Positions 7,913 through 16,698 of a DNA stretch of 64,000 bases are shown piece by piece. The number at the start of each line of letters is the position of its first letter. The first letter of the stretch is position 1. Source of the stretch: Desulfobacter postgatei 2ac9 (GTDB taxonomy: Bacteria; Desulfobacterota; Desulfobacteria; Desulfobacterales; Desulfobacteraceae); NCBI RefSeq assembly GCF_000233695.2, contig NZ_CM001488.1, forward strand, positions 1,110,792-1,174,791, given 5' to 3'. The notes under the pieces were generated by a model that searched no databases, was not told where the DNA came from, and was given only the letters and a program-made list of their open reading frames with translations. The translations under genes were made by a program, and so were the position numbers.

Positions 7913-7942
7913 ATTTTTTACTCAAACCGGGTATGCCGGTTC

Positions 7943-8143
7943 TTACTTCTGGACAACATTCTCTGCTGCAGGCCCTTTAGGACCCTCAACAACATCAAAG
8001 GTTACCCGTGCACCTTCTGCTAAGGATTTGAATCCCTGGGATTGAATTGCGGTATGGTGAACAAATAAATCTTTGCCGCCATCTTGTTCGATAAAACCAA
8101 AACCTTTTGCATCGTTAAACCATTTTACTGTTCCTTCAGCCAT
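7943..8143 (-). CDS. Cold-shock domain protein (CspA family)
   Basis: A 66-residue single-stranded nucleic-acid chaperone that melts mRNA structure. Both RNA-binding motifs are intact: RNP1 (KGFGFIEQ) and RNP2 (DLFVHHTAI), after the family start [14 protein letters not shown] lies 9 bases before the ATG at 8143. It sits downstream of the rhlE DEAD-box helicase on the same strand; both gene types act on structured RNA in the cold, so they may respond together. An ATATAATA box around 8187-8194 could give csp its own promoter. Confidence 0.95.
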   Translation of the reverse strand: MAEGTVKWFNDAKGFGFIEQDGGKDLFVHHTAIQSQGFKSLAEGARVTFDVVEGPKGPAAENVVQK

Positions 8144-8196
8144 CTTGTATTACTCCTTTGTAATCAGTCCCTTTAATGGAACCACTTTATTATATT

Positions 8197-8222
8197 GTCG
8201 ACGCATCCTTTGATGCGTCGAC
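8197..8222. repeat. Perfect 11-bp hairpin between rhlE and csp
   Basis: GTCGACGCATC (8197-8207) and its complement GATGCGTCGAC (8212-8222) enclose a four-base loop. It lies after the rhlE stop and before csp. No U-tract follows on the minus strand, so it is not a standard terminator; it could protect or process the transcript. The same 11-mer recurs at 8427-8437 inside rhlE. Confidence 0.6.
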
Positions 8223-8250
8223 GGGTAGTCTGGGTATCCAGACAAATCTG

Positions 8251-9519
8251 TTATGGACGAGCTGTCCTGCTTCTGTTGGTTGCCAAGGAAAAAACACTGC
8301 TGTGCTGGTTTTTACCTCGCCCACCTGAAGACGGTTTCTTTCCTCTCGGCGTTGGTCGTGAAAAGTGTTCCTTTTTTTGTTCAACCACAGTCTCGTTAGG
8401 GTCCCAGGGAAAACCTGGGGTTACTTGTCGACGCATCTTTTTTCCCAGACAGTGCTCTATGCGTGAAATGATTTTGATGTCTTCCTGACCGGCAAAAATA
8501 AATGCCTGACCCGCTCGTTCGGCCCGTCCGGTACGTCCTGTACGGTGGGTATAAGTTTCGGGTGTATCCGGGACATCATAGTTGATGACATGGGAAATCC
8601 CCTTCACATCAATTCCCCGGGCAGCAATATCGGTGGCCACCAGGATCTTGAATTCACCGGTTTTAAAACCGTTCAATGCCTCCTGCCGTTTGAGCTGGGA
8701 AAGATTGCCTTGAATTGACGCTGCTTTATACCCCGCTTTTTGTAATACCAGGGCCAGACTTTTTGCCTTGTGTTTGGTTCGGGTAAAAACCAGCGTACTC
8801 TTCATTTCCTCTTCTTTAATAATGGTCTTAAGCAAAGAGGTCTTCTGTTCTTTTGCAACTTGAAACAGGACATGCGAAATTGCGAGAACCGGCTGTGTAT
8901 GATTAATTTGTACAGTTACCGGATTTATCAATATATTTTCCGCCAAGTGACGAATTTCTTCAGGCATGGTGGCAGAAAAAACCAGGGATTGACGTTTCGT
9001 GGGTAGCTGCTTGATAATCCTGCGGATATCAGGTAGAAATCCTTTGTCAAACATATGGTCTGCCTCATCAAGAACCAGCATTTCAACAGCTTGCAAAGAA
9101 AAAGACCGATCATTAAGAAGGTCCAGCAATCGACCCGGGCAGGCAACAATAATTTCCACGCCACTTCGGATTGCTTTAATCTGGGGGGGCTTGCCCACAC
9201 CACCATAAATCGAAATACTTTGCAACCCGGTTTTTTGTCCCAGCTTGCTGATATCTGCATGAATCTGTTCTGCCAATTCCCTTGTGGGTGCTACGATCAA
9301 CGCCCGCACTTTTTTTCGAGGACCATTCAGCAGTCGCTGAAGAAGGGGCAGTACAAAAGCTGCCGTCTTTCCAGTCCCGGTCTGGGCCAGACCAAGGATA
9401 TCTCTACCTTCGAGTATTGGAGGAATAGCCTCTTTCTGAATAGGGGTGGGAAGTGTATAGCCACAGGCAGCGATGCCGGCATCTATCGTAGGGTCAAACT
9501 TAAAATTTTTAAAACTCAT
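8251..9519 (-). CDS. rhlE: DEAD-box RNA helicase, RhlE type
   Basis: A 422-residue ATP-dependent RNA helicase. Motifs in order: Q motif (PTPIQKEAIP), I (AQTGTGKT), Ia (PTRELAEQ), II (DEAD in LVLDEADHMFD), III (SATMP), IV-V (VFTRTKHKA, VATDIAARGID) and VI (HRTGRTGRA). The core ends near residue 355. A basic, Ser/Arg/Gly-rich tail (TPRGKKPSSGGRGKNQ) follows, typical for RhlE proteins and probably RNA-binding. AGGAG lies close before the ATG. It likely remodels rRNA or mRNA during cold growth. Confidence 0.95.
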   Translation of the reverse strand: MSFKNFKFDPTIDAGIAACGYTLPTPIQKEAIPPILEGRDILGLAQTGTGKTAAFVLPLLQRLLNGPRKKVRALIVAPTRELAEQIHADISKLGQKTGLQSISIYGGVGKPPQIKAIRSGVEIIVACPGRLLDLLNDRSFSLQAVEMLVLDEADHMFDKGFLPDIRRIIKQLPTKRQSLVFSATMPEEIRHLAENILINPVTVQINHTQPVLAISHVLFQVAKEQKTSLLKTIIKEEEMKSTLVFTRTKHKAKSLALVLQKAGYKAASIQGNLSQLKRQEALNGFKTGEFKILVATDIAARGIDVKGISHVINYDVPDTPETYTHRTGRTGRAERAGQAFIFAGQEDIKIISRIEHCLGKKMRRQVTPGFPWDPNETVVEQKKEHFSRPTPRGKKPSSGGRGKNQHSSVFSLATNRSRTARP

Positions 9520-9608
9520 TAATACTCCTATGTATTCCGTAATGATCTTTCTGGTTGTTTTCCTGATTGAAAGATCTGCGTATTCATTAGAATCCGTTTA
9601 TTATTCTT

Positions 9609-9731
9609 TTATTTAGTTTTATGGGAAATGATCGAATTGATTATACTCATGGTGCCAAAAGCAATCGGTAGATCACCGCACGAGTTAATAGCTGTCAAGA
9701 CATGATAAGGGTTTAGACTATAAAATGTCAT
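9609..9731 (-). CDS. Possible 40-residue small protein upstream of rhlE
   Basis: A short ORF (start MTFYSLNPYHVL, end INSIISHKTK) with a well-placed AGGAG (9740-9744, 8 bases before the ATG), ending about 90 bases before rhlE. No homolog is recognised and codon use tells little at this length. It could be a leader peptide of the rhlE transcript or chance. The rest of 9520-9899 shows nothing clear apart from AT-rich sequence fitting a long rhlE leader. Confidence 0.3.
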   Translation of the reverse strand: MTFYSLNPYHVLTAINSCGDLPIAFGTMSIINSIISHKTK

Positions 9732-9899
9732 TATCGTTTCTCCTGTTTATTGAATCAGCAGAAACTTCGGCGGTAACAAACTATGTTAACGAGAAAACCC
9801 TGAAGGAAAATTTGATTCTATCTAAATATGGAAAACATATTATACATGACCGTGTAGAAATTGCAATAGCATAATAGGGTTGAATTGTATTTGATGGGG

Positions 9900-10587
9900 C
9901 TATGCTTTGTCCTCTTCAAACAGTCGTTCAACTTCCGGGGGCAGATCCGGCAGCTCCAGGGTGACGGTTCTGCCTTTATCCTGGAACTTGAGGAAATAGG
10001 CGTGCAGGCCCATGGCGTCGAACTGCTTTTGGGTTTTTAAGAATTCAAGGGCTTTGGGGGGAGCCGTACCGGGGATCGCCCACGACCGGATGCCCTGCCA
10101 GTTTGGCGTGGCGCCGGATCTGGTGCTTGCGGCCGGTGAACAATTCAATGTCCAAAAGGGTATAATGGAGGGAGTGGTCCAGAACCCTAAAGCAGGTCAG
10201 GGCCTCGACCCGCTTTCCCCGGCCCCGGGGATCGGTTCTGCCGCCGGCGGATTTGGTCAGGGGGATATCCCAGGTGCCCCGGGCCTGGTCCGGATGCTCA
10301 AACTGGCCGTGGACCAGGGCTTTATAGCGTTTTGTCACCTTTCCTTCTGTAAAAAGAGCCGAGAGGCCGGCCAGGGTGTCCCGGGCCGTGGCCACTAAGA
10401 GAAGTCCAGAGGTCTCCTTATCCAGGCGGTGTACGGGCTGGAGTATTTCCGTGCTGCCGGGGCCCAGTTGTTTTTGAAGTCCTGATATCAAATCCCTGCC
10501 AGGATCGTTATGGACACTGATGCCCCCGGGCTTTTCCAGGCAGATCCAGCCTTGTCCCTGTTCCATGATTTTGATTTTTTCTTCCAT
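9900..10587 (-). pseudogene. RluA-family pseudouridine synthase, frameshifted at a C-run
   Basis: The first 175 residues are a clear RluA-type synthase, which converts uridine to pseudouridine in structured RNA: LEKPGGISVHND, the catalytic Asp motif HRLDKETSGLLLVA, KRYKALVHG and GRKHQIRRHAKLAGHPVVGD. The frame breaks after GDPRYGS at a six-C run (plus-strand G-run 10056-10061). The missing tail PPKALEFLKTQ, then GLHAYFLKF, continues in another frame to a stop at 9900. One extra C would restore a full protein of about 228 residues. This may be a real mutation or a homopolymer sequencing error; the catalytic domain itself is intact. Confidence 0.85.
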
Positions 10588-10724
10588 GGCTGTCCATCCT
10601 ATCCCATTTCGGGCCGGGGGTCAAAAGGCAATGACGGGCAGGCAACTGCGGAATTTTATAAAATCTGCCATAAAATAATCAGACCGCGCTTTTACAGAAA
10701 ACACAGTACCCATCTTTTTTGCTG
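10588..10724. other. Intergenic, no clear feature
   Basis: Upstream flank of the RluA-type gene; part of the 468-base gap before the phosphatase gene. I see no gene here. The gap continues with a histidine-kinase stub (10725-10892) and then an AT-rich leader to 11055 that probably holds the phosphatase promoter. Confidence 0.4.
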
Positions 10725-10892
10725 TTTTTTACCACCAAACCGGTAAGGATGGGAACAGGGTTTGGGTTCGGTGTTTCATATTTCATCATCACCGAAAATC
10801 ATAACGGAGAAATGACAGTCGAATCCAGTCCGGGAGCAGGTGCTAAATTCATTATAAATTTGCCTATATACGGAGGTGGCCTTCAAGATTAA
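10725..10892 (+). pseudogene. Histidine kinase C-terminal remnant (HATPase end)
   Basis: The plus strand reads FFTTKPVRMGTGFGFGV, then SYFIITENHNGEMTVESSPG, then AKFIINLP and a stop at 10890-10892. These are the F box, G2 box and closing strand of a histidine-kinase ATPase domain (usual form FFTTK..G.GTGLGL, G..ESS.G.G..F...LP). Everything upstream, including the H box and sensor, is absent, so it is a decayed gene end. The substitution of LGL by FGF also suggests decay. Confidence 0.7.
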
Positions 10893-11055
10893 CTTTATTC
10901 TAATCTTATTCTAATCCTCCTCTATAAATGAAGATATAAAAGTCTGCTTAATATGCTTTGTCGCTAAGTATTGCCGGGCGACTGATGCAGGTATGATTCC
11001 TGTGTATACCCAATTTAAGTTTTATCAATGCATGATGTAGATTATGGAGGAAACA

Positions 11056-12576
11056 ATGAAAAAGATCGGTTTAGTCGTGGTGTTCGTCACCACAATGTTT
11101 ACACTGGCTGCGACTGCGGCGTTCGCGTCCAACCCCAAGTATGTCTTTTTTTTCCTTGGCGACGGCATGGCCAACGCCCAGATTCAGACTACTGAAGCCT
11201 ACCTTACCACCGCCAACGGTGATTCCGCCACCCTGGCCACAGACCTGCAGAAATCTGAAAACCGTCTGAACATGACCCAGATGCCTGTTCACGGCATGCA
11301 GATGACCTATGATGCCTATGCGTTAATGACCGACTCTGCTTCTTCGGCAACCGCGTTTTCCTGCGGTATAAAAACCAAGAGCGGTGTTATCAATATGAAC
11401 CCGGAGGGCACCGTCTCTTACAAAAGTGTTGCCCAGCTTGCCCATGAAAAAGGCATGAAAGTGGGGGTGATCAGCAGCGTATCCCTTGACCATGCCACCC
11501 CTGCAGCCTACTATGCCAGTGTTGCAAGCCGCAACAACTACGCTGATATTGAAATTCAGCTGGCTGAAAGTGGTTATGAGTTCTTCGGCGGTGGCGGCAT
11601 GAAAAAGTACGATACCGATGAAGCTGTTCAAACGGCTATTGAAGAAAACGGTTATACCATCCTTAATGATCGTGAATCCATCATGGCGCTCAATAACGAA
11701 CCCATGGACAAGGTGATCTGCATCAACCCCTGGCTTCAGGATTCATCAGCCATGCCTTATGCCATTGATCGTCCCGAGACTAATGTTTCTCTTGCGGAAA
11801 TGACCCAGGTGGCCATCTCTGTTCTTCATGGCGACAATCAAGAGCAGAATAATAAGAACAGAGCCTGGAAAAAAAACAGATCCAGGCAAAATAGCCGTAA
11901 CGGTTTTTTCCTCATGGTTGAAGGCGGCAAGATCGACTGGGCATGTCATGCTAATGATGCCATGGCCGCCATCGGTGATACCCTGGCCTTTGACGATGCT
12001 GTAGGTGTTGCCCTTGAGTTTTACAAAAAATATCCAAACGATACGCTTATCATTGTTACCGGAGACCATGAAACCGGCGGCATGACCATTGGTCACGCGA
12101 CCACCAAATACGGCGCTCACTACGAAAAACTTCTTGGCCAGACCAACAGCTTCGTTTATTTTGACCAGGAGGTATTGCCTAAGTTTGGCTGCCGGGCTAG
12201 CCTGTCTGCCGATTCGGATATGCTGGAAAAAATTTATGAAAAGTTCGGCCTTGTTTACAGTGAGCTGAACGACTATCAAAAAGAAAAACTGGATGACGCC
12301 TATGTGCAATCCGTATGCGGAGGCAATACCAACAGCGAGGCAGAAAACACCTATCTTTATGGTGGTTATGAAGCTTTGACCGTAACTTTAACTCATATCC
12401 TCAATGAAAACGCAAGTATCGGCTGGACCTCATACTCCCACACCGGTGTACCCGTGTCTGTTTTTGCAACCGGCGCGGATGCCGAACTTTTCAACGGTTT
12501 CTATGACAATACCGATATTGCCAAAAAAATTGCCAAGGCTTTAAATATTCATGAAAGCCTGCCTGTTCTCAAGTAA
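11056..12576 (+). CDS. Secreted alkaline phosphatase
   Basis: An alkaline phosphatase of about 506 residues, releasing phosphate from monoesters outside the cytoplasm. It has a Sec signal peptide (KKIGLVVVFVTTMFTLAATA, cleavage after AFA) and then the metal-binding FFLGDGMA. The nucleophile lies in TDSASSATAFSCG, and other metal ligands in VSLDHATPA, GGKIDWACHAND, VTGDHETGGM and the final SHTGVPV. I chose ATG 11056 because GGAGG (11046-11050) sits just before it and overlaps the earlier in-frame ATG at 11044. A hairpin terminator follows. Usually made under phosphate shortage, though no Pho box was recognised. Confidence 0.92.
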   Translation: MKKIGLVVVFVTTMFTLAATAAFASNPKYVFFFLGDGMANAQIQTTEAYLTTANGDSATLATDLQKSENRLNMTQMPVHGMQMTYDAYALMTDSASSATAFSCGIKTKSGVINMNPEGTVSYKSVAQLAHEKGMKVGVISSVSLDHATPAAYYASVASRNNYADIEIQLAESGYEFFGGGGMKKYDTDEAVQTAIEENGYTILNDRESIMALNNEPMDKVICINPWLQDSSAMPYAIDRPETNVSLAEMTQVAISVLHGDNQEQNNKNRAWKKNRSRQNSRNGFFLMVEGGKIDWACHANDAMAAIGDTLAFDDAVGVALEFYKKYPNDTLIIVTGDHETGGMTIGHATTKYGAHYEKLLGQTNSFVYFDQEVLPKFGCRASLSADSDMLEKIYEKFGLVYSELNDYQKEKLDDAYVQSVCGGNTNSEAENTYLYGGYEALTVTLTHILNENASIGWTSYSHTGVPVSVFATGADAELFNGFYDNTDIAKKIAKALNIHESLPVLK

Positions 12577-12601
12577 TCATTTGTACAGATAAATGAAAAT
12601 A

Positions 12602-12637
12602 GAGCGGCGCCCCAAGTGGACGCCGCTTTCACTTTTG
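12602..12637 (+). terminator. Terminator after alkaline phosphatase gene
   Basis: AGCGGCG (12603-12609) pairs with CGCCGCT (12621-12627) around an 11-base loop and is followed by TTTCACTTTT. It lies 25 bases after the phosphatase stop and just before the YibE/F gene. Confidence 0.7.
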
Positions 12638-12648
12638 GGGGAAGGGTT

Positions 12649-13794
12649 ATGCGTTCAAACGAAAAACATGAATGGCTGTTTTTGCTGATCATAGCAGCCA
12701 TTACCATTGGACTGATGTTTACGAATCTGGTCAAAAGGCCGGCTCCGTGTGAATCCCGGCACTGCAGGGCAAAGGTTTTGTCCGTGGACAACAGCCTGGT
12801 AAAGACCAACCTGATCGTTAAAACCGAAGAGCAGCTTGTGACCGTAAAATTTTTGGGTGGTCCGGACCGCGGCCGGAAATTGGAGATCGCCAACCTGCTT
12901 AGCGGCAAGATGGAGTTTGATGAGATCTACCAGACCGGTGATGTCATTTTAGTGGAGTACAGCTACGGTAAAGACGGCAGGCCCCGCAATGGGCTAACAC
13001 GAGGGCATTACCGGCTGCGCCTTGAGATTGCCCTGATCACATTGTTTGGTTGTTTGCTTTTGCTGGTGGCGGGCAAGACCGGTCTCAAAGCCATGCTTTC
13101 ATTTGTTTTTGTGGCCGTGGTGCTGTGGAAACTTTATTTTCCTTTGTTGCTTTTAGGGTATCCACCCCTGTCAACCGGGGTTGGGATCGTGGCGTTGCTC
13201 ACAGCGGTGATCACCCTGAGCGTGGGCGGGTTCAACCGGCGGGGGGTGGCTACCTTTGCCGGTTCCATGATGGGGGTGTTGTTTACCTGCGGCCTGGCGA
13301 TCTGGTTTACTTGGGCCTTTCATCTTCATGGCGCAGTAAGGCCTTTTGCCGAGACCCTTCTCTATTCGGGGCACTATAATTTGAACCTGACCCATATTTT
13401 TATTGCCAGTGTGTTCATCGCCTCCTCCGGAGCGGTCATGGATCTGGCCATGGATATTGCGGCCAGTATGGGGGAACTGAAACACAAACATCCCGATATC
13501 GGTTTTCTGGAGCATGTGCGCTCAGGTCTGCGGGTGGGAAGGGCCGTCATCGGCACCATGACCACCACCCTGCTTCTGGCCTATACAAGCAGTCACATTG
13601 CCATGTTTCTGCTGTTCATCGACAAGGGACTGCCTGCGGCCAACCTTTTAAACGCGCCTTTTGTGGCAGCGGAAATTTTAAATATTCTGGTGGGCAGTTT
13701 TGGGCTCGTCACTGTGGCGCCTTTTACGGTTCTGGTGTCCGGCCTGCTTTTCAGGGGCAAAACGGCCGTCCCGGGAACGGCTTGTCCGGATTGA
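12649..13794 (+). CDS. YibE/F-like membrane protein
   Basis: A YibE/F family protein of about 381 residues. A first membrane helix (WLFLLIIAAITIGLMF) is followed by an extracytoplasmic beta-rich domain of about 100 residues (AKVLSVDNS ... VILVEYSY). At least six further membrane helices start near residue 125. The family signature GAVMDLAMDIAASMGEL is present near residue 270. Function is unsettled in the family. I chose ATG 12649 (GGGGGAAGG upstream) because the longer frame would begin inside the upstream terminator. Confidence 0.88.
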   Translation: MRSNEKHEWLFLLIIAAITIGLMFTNLVKRPAPCESRHCRAKVLSVDNSLVKTNLIVKTEEQLVTVKFLGGPDRGRKLEIANLLSGKMEFDEIYQTGDVILVEYSYGKDGRPRNGLTRGHYRLRLEIALITLFGCLLLLVAGKTGLKAMLSFVFVAVVLWKLYFPLLLLGYPPLSTGVGIVALLTAVITLSVGGFNRRGVATFAGSMMGVLFTCGLAIWFTWAFHLHGAVRPFAETLLYSGHYNLNLTHIFIASVFIASSGAVMDLAMDIAASMGELKHKHPDIGFLEHVRSGLRVGRAVIGTMTTTLLLAYTSSHIAMFLLFIDKGLPAANLLNAPFVAAEILNILVGSFGLVTVAPFTVLVSGLLFRGKTAVPGTACPD

Positions 13795-13874
13795 TAGGGC
13801 AGGCGTTGGCTCCGGCAGGATGATTTTTTAAACTGGTTTTTTCCCGGCAGAACGGTTCCCGTGTCGTTTGTTCT

Positions 13875-15218
13875 CTATTCAATATAATTCCATTCTTTAA
13901 GCCGCTTATACGCATGCTGGCTGTACTTATTTGACCCATAATTAATCGCTTTGATGTAGGCCGCATATTCCCGGGCTGCCGCCTCTTTTCTGCCTGCCAT
14001 GTCAAGGGCGTAGCCCTGGTAAAATGTCGTTTGGGGATTTCCCGGCAGCAGTCTGCTGGATGCAGAAAAATCATTATAGGCCTGCATGGGTTTCTTTAAA
14101 GCCAGATTGGAAAGCCCTGAAATATAATGTCCCTGGTTTTCCAAGGGAAACAGCTGCTTGGCAAGCCCGGCATGGTATGCGGCGTCCTGATTCTTTTTTT
14201 GGATCAGCAGGCACTTGGCTGTCATCACCTGGGCCGTATAATCATTGTCTTTTAATCTGAGTGCAGACATCAGCGCATTCTCGGCCTGGTCATACTGTTC
14301 CTTGGCCATGAACTTATCTGCTTCCTGGAGTTTGGAAATCATCTTTTTCAACGACCTTAAATTCGCTGTGTGATCCATATACCGCTCGCGGTACAGGCTC
14401 AGCGAGTGGGTGCCCCGGTATATTCCGCTGTCCCTCTCCCTGGCAGAGTCCAGTCGCTCCCGGCTCATGGGATGGGTGGCAAACAGCATCTGCGTTGAAC
14501 TGGTTTTTGTGGTATTCATTTCGTTGAGCATTTCCATAAGGCCGGTAAACCCTTTGGAGTTGTGTCCGGATTGGGTCATGTACTGGTGCCCTAAGGCATC
14601 AGCCTCACGTTCGTTATCCCGTGAGTATTTGGAAAGGAACAGCCCCTGTCCCAGGCCCCCAAGCTTCTGGGTCCAATCACCCAGTCCCGCACCCTGGGTC
14701 TCTGCTGCCACTGAAAGACCTGCCAGAAGAATGGACGAAATCTGTCCTTTGGATTGCTGTTCGGCTGTATGCCGTGCATTGATATGCCCCAGTTCGTGCC
14801 CCAGAAGTGAGGCCAGCTCCGCCTCATTATCAAGCTCCAGTAAAATCCCCCGGGTCACGGCGATGGATCCGCCGGGGAAGGCATAGGCATTTATATAGGT
14901 GGCATTGACCACCTGAAAATTATAGGGCATGTCGGGCCGGTGTACCTGGGGGAGCATGGATTTGCCCACGCCCGAAATATACTGGTTCAGTTCTTTATCC
15001 TGGGTTACACCGTAGTCCGAAGAAAATTGAAAGGGCGAATGTTGTTTATCCAGGGATATTTCCTGATCCCGGCTCATGAGCATCAACTGTTTTTGTCCTG
15101 TGACCGGATCAGTGGTACACCCCTGGAAAAGTCCGGCTCCTGCAAGGGTTACGGCCGCTGCTGTGCAGCTGTGCAAAAAGTCGCGTCGGGTCATTCCCGT
15201 GCTTTCAATCTGTTCCAT
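13875..15218 (-). CDS. M48-family periplasmic metalloprotease with TPR tail (BepA/YfgC-like)
   Basis: A 447-residue exported zinc protease related to BepA/YfgC, which takes part in outer-membrane protein quality control. The N-terminus has a Tat-like TRRDFLH and ends its hydrophobic stretch in LFQGC, a lipobox, so it may be a lipoprotein. The zinc site HELGHINARH lies near residue 140, and the third ligand region READALGHQYM near 205. From about residue 300 the protein is helical with TPR-like repeats (QYDQAENALMSALRLKDND, YQGYALDMAGRKEAAAREY). AGGAGG precedes the ATG at 15218. It is one of three M48 proteases in the window. Confidence 0.9.
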   Translation of the reverse strand: MEQIESTGMTRRDFLHSCTAAAVTLAGAGLFQGCTTDPVTGQKQLMLMSRDQEISLDKQHSPFQFSSDYGVTQDKELNQYISGVGKSMLPQVHRPDMPYNFQVVNATYINAYAFPGGSIAVTRGILLELDNEAELASLLGHELGHINARHTAEQQSKGQISSILLAGLSVAAETQGAGLGDWTQKLGGLGQGLFLSKYSRDNEREADALGHQYMTQSGHNSKGFTGLMEMLNEMNTTKTSSTQMLFATHPMSRERLDSARERDSGIYRGTHSLSLYRERYMDHTANLRSLKKMISKLQEADKFMAKEQYDQAENALMSALRLKDNDYTAQVMTAKCLLIQKKNQDAAYHAGLAKQLFPLENQGHYISGLSNLALKKPMQAYNDFSASSRLLPGNPQTTFYQGYALDMAGRKEAAAREYAAYIKAINYGSNKYSQHAYKRLKEWNYIE

Positions 15219-15267
15219 AATCCTCCTGTTATGTCGACATTATTAAATTTTGCTTAAGGTTTTACGC

Positions 15268-15294
15268 ATCCGGGTTTTTGGATGCAACCCGGAT
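15268..15294 (-). terminator. Hairpin downstream of gspF
   Basis: ATCCGGGTT (15268-15276) and its exact complement AACCCGGAT (15286-15294) form a 9-bp stem with a 9-base loop, between the gspF stop and the M48 gene. The U-tract is poor, so termination is possible but unproven. Confidence 0.4.
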
Positions 15295-15413
15295 ACCTTT
15301 TCAAAGAACTATACAGGATTTAGCAAAATGAACCTGCTAAAGCAATCTTATATCCCAAACCTGAAGGATTGGGTTTTACCGCCTAAATGCCAAACTATAA
15401 TTTATCGGCCACC

Positions 15414-16661
15414 TCATCCTATTAACTGGTTGATTTCAAATATTGGCAGACAAACCGCAAGGATGATAAATCCGATCACCACGCCCATGATAAGAATGAT
15501 CAACGGCTCGATGATTGAGGTGGCTGCTGTTATCGCGGTCTGAACATTTCTTTCAAACAGTTCTGCTGATTTTTCCAGCATTTTTTCCATTTCACCGCTT
15601 TTTTCTCCCACCTTGATCATCTGGGCCGCAAGATCGGGAAAGGCTGAATTTTTTTCCAGAACAGAACCAAGACTGCCGCCTTGTTCCACTGTCTGGGCAC
15701 ATTTTTCGATCAGCTCGGCAATCACCCGGTTGCCGGAAATGGTTCTGGTAATGCCCAGGGCTGTTAAAAGCGGGACCCCGTTGTCAAGCAAAGACCCTAA
15801 TGTCCTGGAAAACCGGGATGCAATAAGCTGTCTGGTCAGGTTGCCGGAAACCGGCAGGGATAAAATGATCCGGTCCAGGATGCGCCCTCCCTTCTCGGTT
15901 TTTCGGATGCCATACAAGCATAATAGGGCGAAAAACGGTGCAGGAATGATCAGCCACCACCACGCTTTTACCATGCCGCTGATACCAAGAAGCATCTGGG
16001 TGGGCATGGGCAGGTCATGGTTCATATCCGTAAAGATTTTTGTAATATTGGGGACAATAAAGGTCAAAAGAAACACAAGTACAAGAAAGCCAATGACCGC
16101 CATGAATACGGGATAGGCAAGAGAGGCTTGGATCTTCTTTTTTGTCTCCTCTCTTTTCTCACTGAAATCGGCCAGCCGTTCCAGCACAACCTCTAAGGTG
16201 CCGGAGGCTTCGCCTGCTTTGACCATGTTTATGTATACCGCAGAAAAGACCTGGGGGTGGGCGCCTAGCGCATCGGCAAAGCTGTTGCCCTCTTCAATGG
16301 CGTCCTTCACCCTGGACAGGACGCGCTTAAACGCCTTGGTTCTGGCCTGGGGCACCAGGGTGGCAACGGCTTTGAGCAAGGGAAATCCCGCTGTAAGAAG
16401 CGTGGCCAGCTGGCGTGTGATCATGCTGATTTCCGAAGATTTTACAGAAGAGAAAAAGGACGGCAGGATAACGTTTTTTTCCCTGGATGCCTCTTTTTTC
16501 GTTTTAATACGGCCGGCGCCTGATTCAATCCGCTGAATTGAGATGGGGAAAATGCCTTTTTGTTTCAAATCATCCTGGGCGGTATCAGGATTTTCAGCAT
16601 CTATAATGCCTGATTTTTTTCTGCCGGAGGCAGTCAGCCCGTTATATTCGAAAACAGCCAT
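15414..16661 (-). CDS. Type II secretion / type IV pilus inner-membrane platform protein (GspF/PilC family)
   Basis: A 415-residue member of the GspF/PilC family, the inner-membrane platform of type II secretion or type IV pilus machines. It shows the N-terminal MAVFEYNGLTASGRKKSGII, and two repeated F domains (ISMITRQLATLLTAGFPLL near residue 80; FSRTLGSLLDNGVPLLTAL near 285). It has three membrane segments, including AVIGFLVLVFLLTFIVPNI and the C-terminal LIILIMGVVIGFIILAV. No other secretion or pilus gene is adjacent. It follows a large unknown protein gene after 37 bases and is probably co-transcribed with it. Confidence 0.93.
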   Translation of the reverse strand: MAVFEYNGLTASGRKKSGIIDAENPDTAQDDLKQKGIFPISIQRIESGAGRIKTKKEASREKNVILPSFFSSVKSSEISMITRQLATLLTAGFPLLKAVATLVPQARTKAFKRVLSRVKDAIEEGNSFADALGAHPQVFSAVYINMVKAGEASGTLEVVLERLADFSEKREETKKKIQASLAYPVFMAVIGFLVLVFLLTFIVPNITKIFTDMNHDLPMPTQMLLGISGMVKAWWWLIIPAPFFALLCLYGIRKTEKGGRILDRIILSLPVSGNLTRQLIASRFSRTLGSLLDNGVPLLTALGITRTISGNRVIAELIEKCAQTVEQGGSLGSVLEKNSAFPDLAAQMIKVGEKSGEMEKMLEKSAELFERNVQTAITAATSIIEPLIILIMGVVIGFIILAVCLPIFEINQLIG

Positions 16662-16698
16662 ATAAAATACTATCCTTTATATCCCGGCCAGGCGTTGA

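Noticed and set aside
12549-12908. Minus-strand 119-residue ORF overlapping the phosphatase and YibE/F genes
   Set aside because: Antisense shadow of two well-supported genes; composition is not protein-like.
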